From CAJQQY01 sp964564545 (GTDB taxonomy: Bacteria > Bacteroidota > Bacteroidia > Chitinophagales > Saprospiraceae): 64,000 nucleotides of DNA. The DNA is taken from assembly GCA_964564545.1 (NCBI GenBank), contig CAZMBP010000092.1, positions 43,633 to 107,632 of the forward strand, written 5' to 3'. Both the position numbers and the translations under genes were made by a program. Shown one piece after another: positions 26,156 to 35,730 of this stretch (positions within the stretch are counted from its first letter, which is position 1; every line of letters begins with the position of its first letter). The notes beneath the pieces are model-generated. The model ran no database searches and had not been told where the DNA came from. It saw only the letters and a list, made by a program, of their open reading frames with translations.

Positions 26156-28474
26156 ATGAGTGAACAACCTCCTTTTTTTCCTTCCTACTCCCCTGGCGTT
26201 ATGAGTATTCTCCCCTTATTATATGTCGGTTGGGCGGATTCAGTTTTAAGTCCTAGTGAAGTAAAATTAATTAAGAATAAAGTCAATGAACTTCACTTTT
26301 TAACTGAAGAAGATAAGACTACACTTAAAAAATGGGGTAATCCGGCCACTCCCCCTACTGAAGAAGAATTCAAACAATGGGTGAGTTTACTCAAAAAATC
26401 GGCAGCTCAATTGGACTGCACAGAACGACAATCACTTTCTAATCTGGGAATAGAAATGGCTAAAAGAACAGCCTTAGGATCTGATTCTCTACAATGGAAT
26501 TCAACAGAAACTAGAGCAGCTTTGGAGGAATTGGAAAAAGCACTTGGCTGTGAAAGTTTAGAAACTTATAGAAATATCTTCACGAAGGAACAAAGAGAAA
26601 AAGAAGTTTCAGAAATTCTCAATCAACCAAGTTTCGATATTGGAAAGATGACAGAATTGCTAGATGATGACTACGCTGAAATTCGAAATCGAATGCGAAC
26701 ACTTTTAAAAGATCCGATTTTTAAATACCGAACATTAAGAGATAAAGATGCTTACCGAGATCAAGTGCTGGATTGGTGTAAGATGTTGGCGAGTCAAGGA
26801 TTCGGGTCGATGGCATATCCAAAAGAATATGGAGGCGGAGGAGACATGGGAGCATACATTGCCATCTTTGAAATGTTAGGCTACCATGATTTAAGCTTGG
26901 CGATAAAATTTGGAGTACAGTTTGGTTTGTTCGGAGGAAGTGTTCAAAATTTAGGAACTGAAAAGCATCATAAAAAATATTTGAATGATATCGGAACTCT
27001 AAAATTAGCAGGTTGTTTTGCCATGACAGAAACTGGCCATGGTTCGAATGTTAGAGAATTAAAAACGACAGCGACATATGATAAATCTACCGACGAAATA
27101 ATCATCCATACTCCTACTGAAAATGATGGCAAAGAATATATCGGAAATGCTTTGCATGGACAAATGGCTAGTGTTTTTGCTCAATTAATTGAAGATGGAG
27201 AAAACCATGGTGTACATACTATTCTAGTTCCTTTGAAGGATGAAAATGGCAACTTGATGCCTGGGGTTAGAGTGGAAGATTGTGGTTACAAATTAGGATT
27301 AAATGGAGTGGATAATGGCCGAATTTGGTTCAATAAAGTTCGAGTCCCTCGAGAAAATTTACTCAATAGATTTGGTGACATCGACGAAAATGGAACCTAT
27401 TCAAGCGAGATTGAAAATCCTGCAAAGCGGTTTTTCACCATGCTCGGAACTTTAGTTGGAGGTCGGGTGAGTGTTCCCAGAGCAGGATTGAGTGCCACTA
27501 AATCAGGTTTAACAATTGCCATAAAATATGCTTTAAAACGTCGTCAATTTGGCCCAAATAGACAAGAACCTGAAACACTATTATTGGATTACCCTAGCCA
27601 CCAAAAAAGGTTGATGCCTCGTCTTGCTAAAACATATGCTTTGGATTTTGCACTTTCTCATTTAGCAAAAAGATATACGAATAGTTCAGAAGCAGATATT
27701 CGAGAAATTGAAACTTTAGCAGCTGGTTTGAAATCTTACGCTACTTGGTTTACTACTGACACCTTGCAAGAGTGTCGAGAAGCCTGTGGAGGGAAAGGAT
27801 ATTTAGCAGAAAATAGATTTGCAGATCTGAAAGCTGATACCGATATTTTCACCACTTTTGAAGGAGATAATACTGTGCTCATGCAATTAGTTGCAAAAGG
27901 GCTATTATCAGATTTCCAACAAGAGTTTCATGGAGGTGGGTATATGCCGATTGTTCGTTTTTTAAGTAATCAATTTTTAACGCTGGTAGCTGAGCGTAAT
28001 CCAATTGCAATTAGAAAATCAGATCAGGATCATCTCTTAGATCCAGAATTTCAATTAGCTGCATTCCATTATCGAGAACGGGCAAATTTAATTTCAGTAG
28101 GTCAACGCATGCAAAATTTCATCAAAAAAAGAACTAACCCATACGATGCATATTTGCGCTGCCAAAATCATATGTTAGTTTTAGCCGAAGCCTATATTGA
28201 AAGAATTGTTTTAGAGAATTTCATAGAAGTGATTAAAAATGTGGAAGATGCTGATTTGAAAAAACAACTTAAAACCATGTGTGACCTTTTTGCACTTTCG
28301 ACTATCGAGCAACATAAAGGTTGGTACTTAGAAAAAGATTATATGGAAGGCAATAAGACTAAAGCCATTCGTCAAATGGTAGAAAAATTATCTAAAAATT
28401 TACGCAACGAAGCTCTATTTTTAGTTGAAGCCTTCGCTATTCCTGATCAATGTCTTGGTGCAGAAATAGTTTAA
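26156..28474 (+). CDS. Acyl-CoA oxidase/dehydrogenase family flavoprotein
   Basis: 772 residues, beyond the about 380 of simple acyl-CoA dehydrogenases. It has an N-terminal helical extension of about 160 residues, then the FAD/acyl-CoA core (CFAMTETGHGSNVRELKTTA), the helical domain (GGRVSVPRAGLSATKSGLTI, RRQFGP) and the oxidase-style block ACGGKGYLAENRFADLKADT, then DIFTTFEGDNTVLMQL. This layout matches peroxisomal-type acyl-CoA oxidases (ACOX) more than FadE. It catalyses the first step of fatty acid beta-oxidation. Whether O2 or ETF is the electron acceptor cannot be read from sequence. Confidence 0.9.
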   Translation: MSEQPPFFPSYSPGVMSILPLLYVGWADSVLSPSEVKLIKNKVNELHFLTEEDKTTLKKWGNPATPPTEEEFKQWVSLLKKSAAQLDCTERQSLSNLGIEMAKRTALGSDSLQWNSTETRAALEELEKALGCESLETYRNIFTKEQREKEVSEILNQPSFDIGKMTELLDDDYAEIRNRMRTLLKDPIFKYRTLRDKDAYRDQVLDWCKMLASQGFGSMAYPKEYGGGGDMGAYIAIFEMLGYHDLSLAIKFGVQFGLFGGSVQNLGTEKHHKKYLNDIGTLKLAGCFAMTETGHGSNVRELKTTATYDKSTDEIIIHTPTENDGKEYIGNALHGQMASVFAQLIEDGENHGVHTILVPLKDENGNLMPGVRVEDCGYKLGLNGVDNGRIWFNKVRVPRENLLNRFGDIDENGTYSSEIENPAKRFFTMLGTLVGGRVSVPRAGLSATKSGLTIAIKYALKRRQFGPNRQEPETLLLDYPSHQKRLMPRLAKTYALDFALSHLAKRYTNSSEADIREIETLAAGLKSYATWFTTDTLQECREACGGKGYLAENRFADLKADTDIFTTFEGDNTVLMQLVAKGLLSDFQQEFHGGGYMPIVRFLSNQFLTLVAERNPIAIRKSDQDHLLDPEFQLAAFHYRERANLISVGQRMQNFIKKRTNPYDAYLRCQNHMLVLAEAYIERIVLENFIEVIKNVEDADLKKQLKTMCDLFALSTIEQHKGWYLEKDYMEGNKTKAIRQMVEKLSKNLRNEALFLVEAFAIPDQCLGAEIV

Positions 28475-28492
28475 CTTTTTTGAAAAAAATAG

Positions 28493-28534
28493 AAATCCCG
28501 AAATAGTTACCTAACTGTTTCGGGATTTTTTTTT
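28493..28534 (+). terminator. Terminator of the acyl-CoA oxidase gene
   Basis: AAATCCCGAAA (28493-28503) / TTTCGGGATTT (28518-28528) with an inner AGTT/AACT stem, followed by a T-run. Confidence 0.85.
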
Positions 28535-28636
28535 GAAAACATTTGACAAAACTATATTTAACCCCTTCCTACAGGCAGCATTTCTTTATATTTATAGTAC
28601 CTCATTGTATCTGTTTTTTCCATAAATAAAAGACCT

Positions 28637-31147
28637 ATGAAAAAAATCTTCCTCCTACTCCTATGCTTCTCTATTTCAACTTTAACCTTTTCTCAAAAAG
28701 AAACTAACAATTGGATATTTGGATTGAGCAATTGGATGGACTTCAATACTGATCCCGTAACCGTTGATGTTACTCCAAATTTTAATTTTTTCTCAGAAAG
28801 GAGCTCTGTGAGTATGTCAGATGAAGAAGGAAATTTACTTTTTTACTCTGATGGTTTTTCGATTTTTGACAAAAATCACGAAGTGATGCCCAACGGTATC
28901 ATTCAAGCAAATACTTCATTGACTCATCCAATTTTTGCTATTCCAAAACCAGGTTCGGATCATTCTTATTACATGATTATTAACAGTTCTGGATTTGCTG
29001 ATAATTTATTAAGTTGGATAGAAATTGATTTGACCCTCAATGGAGGAAATGGCGATGTAGTATCTAATGTTGGCGAGATACTTTTAGAGAATCCAACTGG
29101 AAAAATTACAGCTGTTTTGCATGCTAACTCAAGTGATATTTGGGTAGTGAGTCATGAAATAAATTCTAACAATTATCATTCTTGGTTAGCAACAGAAAAT
29201 GGAATTTCAAGCACTTCCATAGTGAGTCCTGTAGGAAGTGATATTTTAGCATCAGACTTCAATAGCCAAAATGGACAAATCAAAACATCTCACGATGGTA
29301 ACCGAATCGTTGCAGCTAACCAAGGAATTAATACCGTTGAGATTTTTAATTTTGATCGGAGTACAGGAACTCTTCAAAATGATTTGATTATAACCAATTT
29401 TTCAGGTCCTAATGGAATTGAATTTTCTCCAAATGGTAGATTTCTTTACGTTTCTCAAGACGGAATAAACTTCAATCAGGAATTAATCCAAATCGATCTT
29501 TTTTTTATTGATCCCATCGATATCATTAACTCTGCACAAGTTGTTGGAAATCCATTTAGCTTCAGTAATTCAGGAGGATTGCAACTTGCACCTGATGGCA
29601 AAATTTACCTAGCCAATACCTTTGATTTTACTTTAGGGGTAATTAATGAACCTGATCTTCTAGGTACTGACTCTGGTTTCGATTCATTTGGGGTTTTCTT
29701 AAACGCAGGTGAAATTCTATTTGGGTTACCAAGTTTTTTCCATAAATATTTTCAGACACCTAATTTTAGCTACGATGGTTTTTGTCCAGGGGGAATTACG
29801 AGTTTTGAAATTCAATCTTTCGATACCCAAATTGATTCCGTTTTATGGAATTTTGGAGATCCTTCTTCAGGAAATAACAATACATCTACATTATTGAACC
29901 CTACTCATAGTTTCCTCATAAGTGGAGCTTATGAAGTGACTCTGACTATCTATTCTGATGGTCTAACTATTTTTAATAATGGCATAGTTCACATTGCACC
30001 TGTTTCAATTGACTTAGGTCAGGATCAAACTTTTTGTAGCAATCAAGAGTTCGCGCTGAATGCATTTACACCAAATGCAACTTATTTGTGGTCTGATAAT
30101 TCGAGTCAATCTTTTTTAACAATAGAAACTCCAGGAACTTATTGGGTAGAAGTTTCAGTTGGGGATTGTCCAACTTTGAAAGACACAATTGTTATTAATC
30201 ATATTCCTGCCCCAGATGCTGATTTAGGAGGTGACGGCGGACTTTGCAATGGAGATGCTGTTGTCCTTGATGCCACAAATCCTAATGCAACTTATGAATG
30301 GAGTACAGGTTCCACCACTTCCCAAATTACCGTTTTTTTTGGTGGAACATATTCTGTGACGGTAACTAATCCAAATGGCTGTACAGATTTTGATCAGGTC
30401 AATTATTTCTTTGATCAAGTAGCAGTTACTCCTTCTCAGGCGAACCTGGCTTGCCATGGTGATTCGAATGGAGTTGCCTTGGTTTTCCCTGCATTAGGAC
30501 AACTACCTTTCTCTTATGAATGGAGCGACGGAGATACCTTGTACACCAACAATCAACTTCCTGCAGGCAATTATCACGTAACTGTAACTGATGCTCTTGG
30601 ATGTACCATTACTCAGGAATTTACTTTAGCAGAACCTTCAGAAGTTGAAGTAAATGTTATAATCAATGTTGACAATCCAAACACTAGTGATCCTGATGGA
30701 GCAATATTATTGCAAACTTCTGGAGGAACTCCACCCTATGTTTTTGATTGGGAAATATTTGGAGAAACTAATGATCCATTGTTAATGGGTTTGGAAAACG
30801 GAATTTATAACATTACAATTACGGACGATAACGGTTGTGAAATCACAGATCAAATTAATGTTGGAAATGTAACTTCAACAGAAGAAGTTTCAATTTTAGA
30901 AATGATAAATATTTTCCCAAATCCAACAAGTGATTTTCTTTTTGTAAAAATCCCCAACATTCAAAATAAACCTTTCGAAATTTCAGTCAGCAATATTTTG
31001 GGGAAACCGCTTCATGAAATTTCTTTTTTGGAAAAAGGGAAAACAGAATTCTCAATTGATGTAAAAAACTGGTCGAGTGGAATTTATTTCCTAAAAATAA
31101 AAATGGAAGAGGAAGAAAGGATTTGGAAGTTTAATGTTGTGAAGTAA
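28637..31147 (+). CDS. T9SS cargo: propeller-like, PKD and SprB-type repeats
   Basis: 836 residues with a signal peptide ending LTFSQ (about 20). Residues 20-370 form a WD/SMP-30-like propeller (NNWIFGLSNWMDFN, SMSDEEGNLLFYSDG, IEFSPNGRFLYVSQDG). A PKD domain follows at about 385-455 (SVLWNFGDPSSGNNNTST). Ig-like Cys modules (YLWSDNSSQSF, YEWSTGSTTSQI) and SprB-type repeats (PFSYEWSDGD, PPYVFDWEI) come next. A type A sorting domain ends it (INIFPNPTSDFLFVKI). This composition is common for surface proteins of gliding Bacteroidota. Ends 5 bp from the convergent gene with no visible terminator. Confidence 0.9.
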   Translation: MKKIFLLLLCFSISTLTFSQKETNNWIFGLSNWMDFNTDPVTVDVTPNFNFFSERSSVSMSDEEGNLLFYSDGFSIFDKNHEVMPNGIIQANTSLTHPIFAIPKPGSDHSYYMIINSSGFADNLLSWIEIDLTLNGGNGDVVSNVGEILLENPTGKITAVLHANSSDIWVVSHEINSNNYHSWLATENGISSTSIVSPVGSDILASDFNSQNGQIKTSHDGNRIVAANQGINTVEIFNFDRSTGTLQNDLIITNFSGPNGIEFSPNGRFLYVSQDGINFNQELIQIDLFFIDPIDIINSAQVVGNPFSFSNSGGLQLAPDGKIYLANTFDFTLGVINEPDLLGTDSGFDSFGVFLNAGEILFGLPSFFHKYFQTPNFSYDGFCPGGITSFEIQSFDTQIDSVLWNFGDPSSGNNNTSTLLNPTHSFLISGAYEVTLTIYSDGLTIFNNGIVHIAPVSIDLGQDQTFCSNQEFALNAFTPNATYLWSDNSSQSFLTIETPGTYWVEVSVGDCPTLKDTIVINHIPAPDADLGGDGGLCNGDAVVLDATNPNATYEWSTGSTTSQITVFFGGTYSVTVTNPNGCTDFDQVNYFFDQVAVTPSQANLACHGDSNGVALVFPALGQLPFSYEWSDGDTLYTNNQLPAGNYHVTVTDALGCTITQEFTLAEPSEVEVNVIINVDNPNTSDPDGAILLQTSGGTPPYVFDWEIFGETNDPLLMGLENGIYNITITDDNGCEITDQINVGNVTSTEEVSILEMINIFPNPTSDFLFVKIPNIQNKPFEISVSNILGKPLHEISFLEKGKTEFSIDVKNWSSGIYFLKIKMEEEERIWKFNVVK

Positions 31148-31152
31148 ATAAC

Positions 31153-31869
31153 TCACTTTTCACTTACCCATTTAAAAATCCAAGCACCTTGATGCTCCTG
31201 ACATTTTTTATAAAAATTAATCACTCGAAGTAATTCACCATGATAATAATTTATGATCGACTGAAAACAAGAAAACCGAAACCATTCTTGTTCACTTAAA
31301 TTCCATATTTCATTTTCAATATCTCCTCCTAGGTTTAATTTGTCTTCAATTGATTTAGTTTTTTCAGAAAAGGAATATTTCGAGTTTGCCATTTCTAAGA
31401 TCGAAATAAAAGCATTTCTATCTTCTAGATTTGTTCGTTTAAAAAATTCATTAATTCTAATTACATTATTGGAATCAATATAATTTACTCCATACGAGTA
31501 CAATTCTTCATCCTGCCCATTAATCGAAATGGATGGCAATATTCCTTTTGGATCGACCTTTGGCTTTATCGATTTATAATTTGGAAAAAGGGAAAATTGA
31601 TTTTTTATCGGAGGTACTTTTGGAAAGACTTTATATTCTGGAAAAAGATCTTTTTGAGAATCCAATACTTGTTTCACTATAAAACTCAATTCATCAACCA
31701 AATCTGGATCAACAGGAAATGGAGAATAATCGAAATGAAGTTCTGAAATCACGCCTGCTTCTTCATATCCAAATTCACGAATTTTAGCACTTCCTCTAAT
31801 TCGAGTCAATGGTAAAAAATCTGAAAATTGTTCTTGTGGAAGAATATAATAGGAGACGTAAAAATTCAT
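31153..31869 (-). CDS. Hypothetical protein
   Basis: 238 residues, no signal peptide. Rich in aromatic residues and prolines (VFPKVPPIKNQFSLFPNYKS). The C-terminal third is helical (WNLSEQEWFRFSCFQSIINY, LLRVINFYKKCQEHQGAW). I do not recognise a family. It lies after the alkaline phosphatase terminator in the same orientation. Confidence 0.6.
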   Translation of the reverse strand: MNFYVSYYILPQEQFSDFLPLTRIRGSAKIREFGYEEAGVISELHFDYSPFPVDPDLVDELSFIVKQVLDSQKDLFPEYKVFPKVPPIKNQFSLFPNYKSIKPKVDPKGILPSISINGQDEELYSYGVNYIDSNNVIRINEFFKRTNLEDRNAFISILEMANSKYSFSEKTKSIEDKLNLGGDIENEIWNLSEQEWFRFSCFQSIINYYHGELLRVINFYKKCQEHQGAWIFKWVSEK

Positions 31870-31880
31870 TTCTTCATTTT

Positions 31881-31923
31881 TATAAAAATAAAAAAGGAGG
31901 TTGACATTTTTATCAACCTCCTT
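31881..31923 (-). terminator. Terminator of the alkaline phosphatase gene
   Basis: AAGGAGGTTGA (31894-31904) / TCAACCTCCTT (31913-31923). On the minus strand the stem is followed by a T-rich run. Confidence 0.8.
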
Positions 31924-31947
31924 CTTTACTTTGGGAAAAATTCAAAA

Positions 31948-33081
31948 CTACAATCCCAATGCCTTTTTAATCTTATCATAAATCGCGGTATTCTCATAAA
32001 TACCACTAAATCTTTCAGCACCTGGGCCATAAGCAAAAACAGGAATCATTTCTGCGGTATGGTAATCTGTAGTAAATTCAGTCACCATGGTATCTTGAGT
32101 GGTTCCTAAGTTTATAGAAAATCCACCAGTCTCATGATCTGCAGTTACAACCACTAACGTTTCTCCATCTTTCTCCGCCCAATCCAAAACTGCTCCGATA
32201 CTTTTATCAAAATCCAACATTTCAGAAATAATATAATTCGCATCATTTGCATGTCCTCCCCAATCAATCTGTGCGCCTTCGATCAACAAAAAATATCCTT
32301 TCCCTTTGCTATGTGCTTTTAAGAATCCAGTTGAAACTCTCGTTGCTCCATACAAATAATCACGTCCACTTGCTACAGGAAGCGGATCATCATCTGCTGT
32401 GAAGTAAGCGAAATTTTTATTTGGATCAAATTTGATGGCGCTCATTTTTTCTTTAAAATAATCACTTACATAATAATCTTTTGCTTCTAATTCTTCATAC
32501 AAATTTCGTTCATCTGTATCTCTTCGATCAAAATATTTTTTTCCTCCTCCGATAAAAAGATCAACCTCTGTTTTTAAAAAATCAGCAGCAATCTCTTCAT
32601 ACATTTTTCGGCTAGGCTGATGTGCAATAAAACTCGCTGGCGTCGCATGTACAATCGTAGAAGTTGAAACCAAACCTGTTGCCATTCCTTTTTCCTCACA
32701 TTCTTCTAAGATAGTTTTTACTGGTTTCTTTCTTGGATTAACTCCGATAGCTCCATTGTAAGTTTTTACGCCTGCAGAAAATGCAGTCGCACCTGCCGCA
32801 GAATCAGTAATTAAATTATCACTAGAATATGATTTGTGTAAACCTACAATTGGGAACCTTTCCAAATTTAGCCGATTATTATTTTTGATCATCCCTGCTG
32901 TAATTTGCGAAACTCCCATTCCGTCGCCAATCATCAAGATTACGTTTTTAGCTTTTCCATGACGAATAGGTTCAGGTGTACCTGAAGTCATTCCCAACTT
33001 TGCAATTGGAGTTGATGTTTCATTTTTGGGATAACATCCAAAAATGAAAAACATGGAAAAGATTACAATAATTTTTCTCAT
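31948..33081 (-). CDS. Alkaline phosphatase (PhoA family), lipoprotein
   Basis: 377 residues with lipobox FIFG-C (Cys16). Active-site pieces are all present: metal-binding Asp in ILMIGDGMG (D53), the phosphorylated Ser in TDSAAGATA (S94), IEGAQIDWGGHAND for zinc binding, and VTADHETGG. It hydrolyses phosphomonoesters in the periplasm or at the surface. It is shorter than E. coli PhoA but typical of Bacteroidota. dprA lies 51 bp upstream, so the two may share a transcript. Confidence 0.93.
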   Translation of the reverse strand: MRKIIVIFSMFFIFGCYPKNETSTPIAKLGMTSGTPEPIRHGKAKNVILMIGDGMGVSQITAGMIKNNNRLNLERFPIVGLHKSYSSDNLITDSAAGATAFSAGVKTYNGAIGVNPRKKPVKTILEECEEKGMATGLVSTSTIVHATPASFIAHQPSRKMYEEIAADFLKTEVDLFIGGGKKYFDRRDTDERNLYEELEAKDYYVSDYFKEKMSAIKFDPNKNFAYFTADDDPLPVASGRDYLYGATRVSTGFLKAHSKGKGYFLLIEGAQIDWGGHANDANYIISEMLDFDKSIGAVLDWAEKDGETLVVVTADHETGGFSINLGTTQDTMVTEFTTDYHTAEMIPVFAYGPGAERFSGIYENTAIYDKIKKALGL

Positions 33082-33132
33082 ATCAATTATTTCATATTTG
33101 ATTCTTAGAATTTTCCTAAGAATAGATTTTTT

Positions 33133-34230
33133 CTAAACTAGCATATAACGTTTTCCTGGGAGGGGCTTAATCATACCTTTGAACTCTAATTCTAAAAGCA
33201 AAGAAGAAACTTCGCTCGGTTGTAATTTTGAAACATAACTCAACTTATCAATCGCTACTTCATTCTCATTTCTCAAAATATCAACTACAACTTGCTCCTT
33301 TTCCGTTAACTCAACGAATAACTGCTTTTGAATATTCTTATTTTTCTCAAATTGTTCCCAACGCATAATTCCAACTACATCATCTGCACTTTCAATTAAC
33401 TGCGCTTTATGATTTTTTATCAATAAATTTCCTCCTCCAAATTTCTTGTCTCTTGCCCGACCTGGTATTGCAAAAACATCTTTATTATAGCCATTTGCTA
33501 ATTCCGCAGTTATCATTGATCCTCCTTTTTCCTTAGTTTCTACCACAATTAATGCATCACACATTCCTGCCACTATTCTATTTCTCATTGGAAAATGCTC
33601 TCTATCCGGCCCTTCTCGATGAGTGAATTCTGTTAGAACACCTCCATTAGCCATCATTTTCTCTGAGACATTTTTGTGCTCTGGTGGATACATCATACTC
33701 AATCCATGTCCCAAAACTCCCACCGTCGGTATATTTAATGAGACGGATTTTCGATGAGCCGTCACATCTATACCATATGCTAAACCGCTGATTATCATAA
33801 CATTATACTTCTGCAATTCTGCTACCAATTCTTCACATATTACTTTTCCATGAGGGCTTGGAGTTCGAGTTCCAATAATAGAAACGATGCGATGATGATT
33901 CAATTCGGCATTGCCTTTGAAGTATAACATCGCAGGACTATCATTAAAATGCTTGAGTCTTTGCGGAAATTTTTCATCTGTATAAAAGAGACATTGAATA
34001 TTATTTTTAACAATGAATTCAAGTTCTTTTTCTGCTTCCTCCAGCACATTATGATGTCGAATATTTCCAGCTAAGGTTCGTCCAATTCCTGGAATTTTCA
34101 TCAACTCTTTTTGAGTGGCATCAAATACTGCTTTGGCTCCCCCACAATAACTTACTAAATTCTTTGCAGTAATCGCTCCGACTTTTGGAACTTTGGTAAT
34201 TGCAATTTTGTATAGGAGATCGTTATTCAT
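33133..34230 (-). CDS. dprA: DNA-processing protein, RecA loader
   Basis: 365 residues: N-terminal helix-hairpin-helix region (VPKVGAITAKNLVSY, IPGIGRTLAGNI), then a Rossmann-like DprA domain (ISGLAYGIDVTAHR, VLGHGLSMMYPPEHK, HFPMRNRIVAGMCDALIVVE, ELANGYNKDVFAIPG), and a C-terminal winged-helix (VDILRNENEVAIDKLSYVSK). DprA binds incoming single-stranded DNA and loads RecA during transformation. No other competence gene is in the window. Confidence 0.95.
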   Translation of the reverse strand: MNNDLLYKIAITKVPKVGAITAKNLVSYCGGAKAVFDATQKELMKIPGIGRTLAGNIRHHNVLEEAEKELEFIVKNNIQCLFYTDEKFPQRLKHFNDSPAMLYFKGNAELNHHRIVSIIGTRTPSPHGKVICEELVAELQKYNVMIISGLAYGIDVTAHRKSVSLNIPTVGVLGHGLSMMYPPEHKNVSEKMMANGGVLTEFTHREGPDREHFPMRNRIVAGMCDALIVVETKEKGGSMITAELANGYNKDVFAIPGRARDKKFGGGNLLIKNHKAQLIESADDVVGIMRWEQFEKNKNIQKQLFVELTEKEQVVVDILRNENEVAIDKLSYVSKLQPSEVSSLLLELEFKGMIKPLPGKRYMLV

Positions 34231-34373
34231 TATCTTGGTTTTCTACGAAAATAGAAATCTTTTTAAATGATTCCTTTTTCTGAGCGTTTAGTATGTTTAA
34301 AATCAGCACAATTTAGCTTTTATTTTTTTTGAAAAAAAAGACTACTCATAATATTTAATTTTAGATCGAAATT

Positions 34374-34381
34374 TATCTTTG
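34374..34381 (+). promoter_or_regulatory. TAnnTTTG -7 box of the SH3 protein gene
   Basis: TATCTTTG followed by GCAAAAG lies 19 bp before the start codon. No well-placed -33 TTG is seen. Confidence 0.5.
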
Positions 34382-34400
34382 CAAAAGAATATGAATTATT

Positions 34401-34952
34401 ATGACTAAGAAAAAAACAGGTTTTTTACCCAAAATTGAAGTACTCATTATTTTAGTTTTCTTTGCCAGTTTTATGGCTTGGGCAATCAGTAAATGTGATG
34501 CTACAAAAAAATCATTTCAAGATGATCCGGTGGAAGAAACCACTTCGAATGGAGATGATACTCCGACTATCGATTCTGTAAATACGACATCTACGGAGCC
34601 TTTTCCAAGCGGTGAAGCTCCTCAACTTTCGACAAATACTCCAACACTTGGCCAACCTACTGTTAGTCAAAAACCTAATTATTCTAAATTATATATCACT
34701 ATCGATGGCTTAAAAATGAGAAAAGGACCATCACTAGATAGTGCTGTTGTGATGCAAATGAAATTATTTGAACAAGTGGATTTCCTAAACGAATTTACTG
34801 ATTCGACTTACCAAATTAATTTAGGTTACGAAATGGCTGATGAGCCTTGGTTCAAAATTCAACATCGAGGAAAAGTTGGTTGGGTTTATGGAGCGGGAGT
34901 TAATTTCTATAAAAAGAAACGGGAAGGAGCTTTTCCAGGAACGAAGCAGTAA
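34401..34952 (+). CDS. Membrane-anchored bacterial SH3 domain protein
   Basis: 183 residues: short basic N-terminus, one transmembrane helix (VLIILVFFASFMAWAIS, about 14-30), an acidic Ser/Thr/Pro linker, and an SH3b domain (KLYITIDGLKMRKGPSLDSA, then KIQHRGKVGWVYG). SH3b domains often bind peptidoglycan peptides. The last codons (GTKQ-stop) are formed by the start of a repeat: the stop TAA is part of the CAGTAAGCAG word, so the repeat has set the gene's 3' end. Confidence 0.8.
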   Translation: MTKKKTGFLPKIEVLIILVFFASFMAWAISKCDATKKSFQDDPVEETTSNGDDTPTIDSVNTTSTEPFPSGEAPQLSTNTPTLGQPTVSQKPNYSKLYITIDGLKMRKGPSLDSAVVMQMKLFEQVDFLNEFTDSTYQINLGYEMADEPWFKIQHRGKVGWVYGAGVNFYKKKREGAFPGTKQ

Positions 34953-34954
34953 GC

Positions 34955-34993
34955 AGTTTTCAGTAAGCAGTTGGCAACTGCTTACTGAAAACT
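34955..34993. repeat. 39-nt perfect palindrome (CAGTAAGCAGTT family)
   Basis: AGTTTTCAGTAAGCAGTTG (34955-34973) and its exact reverse complement (34975-34993) surround one G. It lies between convergent genes, 2 bp after one stop and 5 bp before the other. It could act as a bidirectional terminator, though the T-tracts are poor. Confidence 0.85.
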
Positions 34994-34998
34994 TTCTA

Positions 34999-35712
34999 CT
35001 ATTGAATGATAATTTTCTGAATAACAGTTTCTTTCTCTTTTTCAAAAACTAAAAAATAAACTCCTGATGGATATGTACTAATTGAAATCTCTCTCGAAGA
35101 TTCTGCCTCCAAAAAATCTGCCTTCCAAACTTTTCCATTCATATCCATTAATCTCATTCCTTTTTTTGACATTGAAAGATTTTCTATCTTAATAAAATCT
35201 GTTGCCGGATTTGGTGCAACTTCTATTTTCCCATCAGAAAATTCTTGAGTCGAAACAACTTCCAGTCCTAAATAATTTAAAACTACACTTGACGTATCAG
35301 CTGGATTATCTATTGGATAAAAAAGGTATTTAGCATGAAGTGTCCCCGCATATTCGTTAGGTTTTACATGCAAAATAAATTTATTTGTCTGCCCTGTTGG
35401 AATCGTTGGTAAATAAAATTCAGCACTATCTATTCCATAGCCAAAAGGATGATATTGTGTTGGATCTTGAATAGAAATTTCCCAACCTCCTCCTCCATGT
35501 GATTGCAATGGATCTACTTCTAAGAACACTTTTTTCCAACGCATGTACAAAGTATCCGAGGTATTATTATCAAACAAAACGTAATCATAAAAAAATTCAA
35601 AGTCAGCAGGTTTTGCTAAATTGATGGTATCTGGTGTACTCGAAAATGCTACTTGTGCATTTATCATTTTTCCAAAAAATAACATTACTATTACAAAAAC
35701 TATTTTTTTCAT
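34999..35712 (-). CDS. Secreted protein with T9SS sorting domain
   Basis: 237 residues: signal peptide ending MINAQ (about 19), a beta-rich body with no recognised fold (FFYDYVLFDNNTSDTLYM), and a type A T9SS sorting domain over the last 75 residues (VAPNPATDFIKIENL, YPSGVYFLVF). It starts 18 bp after the stop of the MutS-like gene, so the two are likely co-transcribed. Function unknown. Confidence 0.8.
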   Translation of the reverse strand: MKKIVFVIVMLFFGKMINAQVAFSSTPDTINLAKPADFEFFYDYVLFDNNTSDTLYMRWKKVFLEVDPLQSHGGGGWEISIQDPTQYHPFGYGIDSAEFYLPTIPTGQTNKFILHVKPNEYAGTLHAKYLFYPIDNPADTSSVVLNYLGLEVVSTQEFSDGKIEVAPNPATDFIKIENLSMSKKGMRLMDMNGKVWKADFLEAESSREISISTYPSGVYFLVFEKEKETVIQKIIIQ

Positions 35713-35730
35713 CTCCCATTTATTTTTGAA

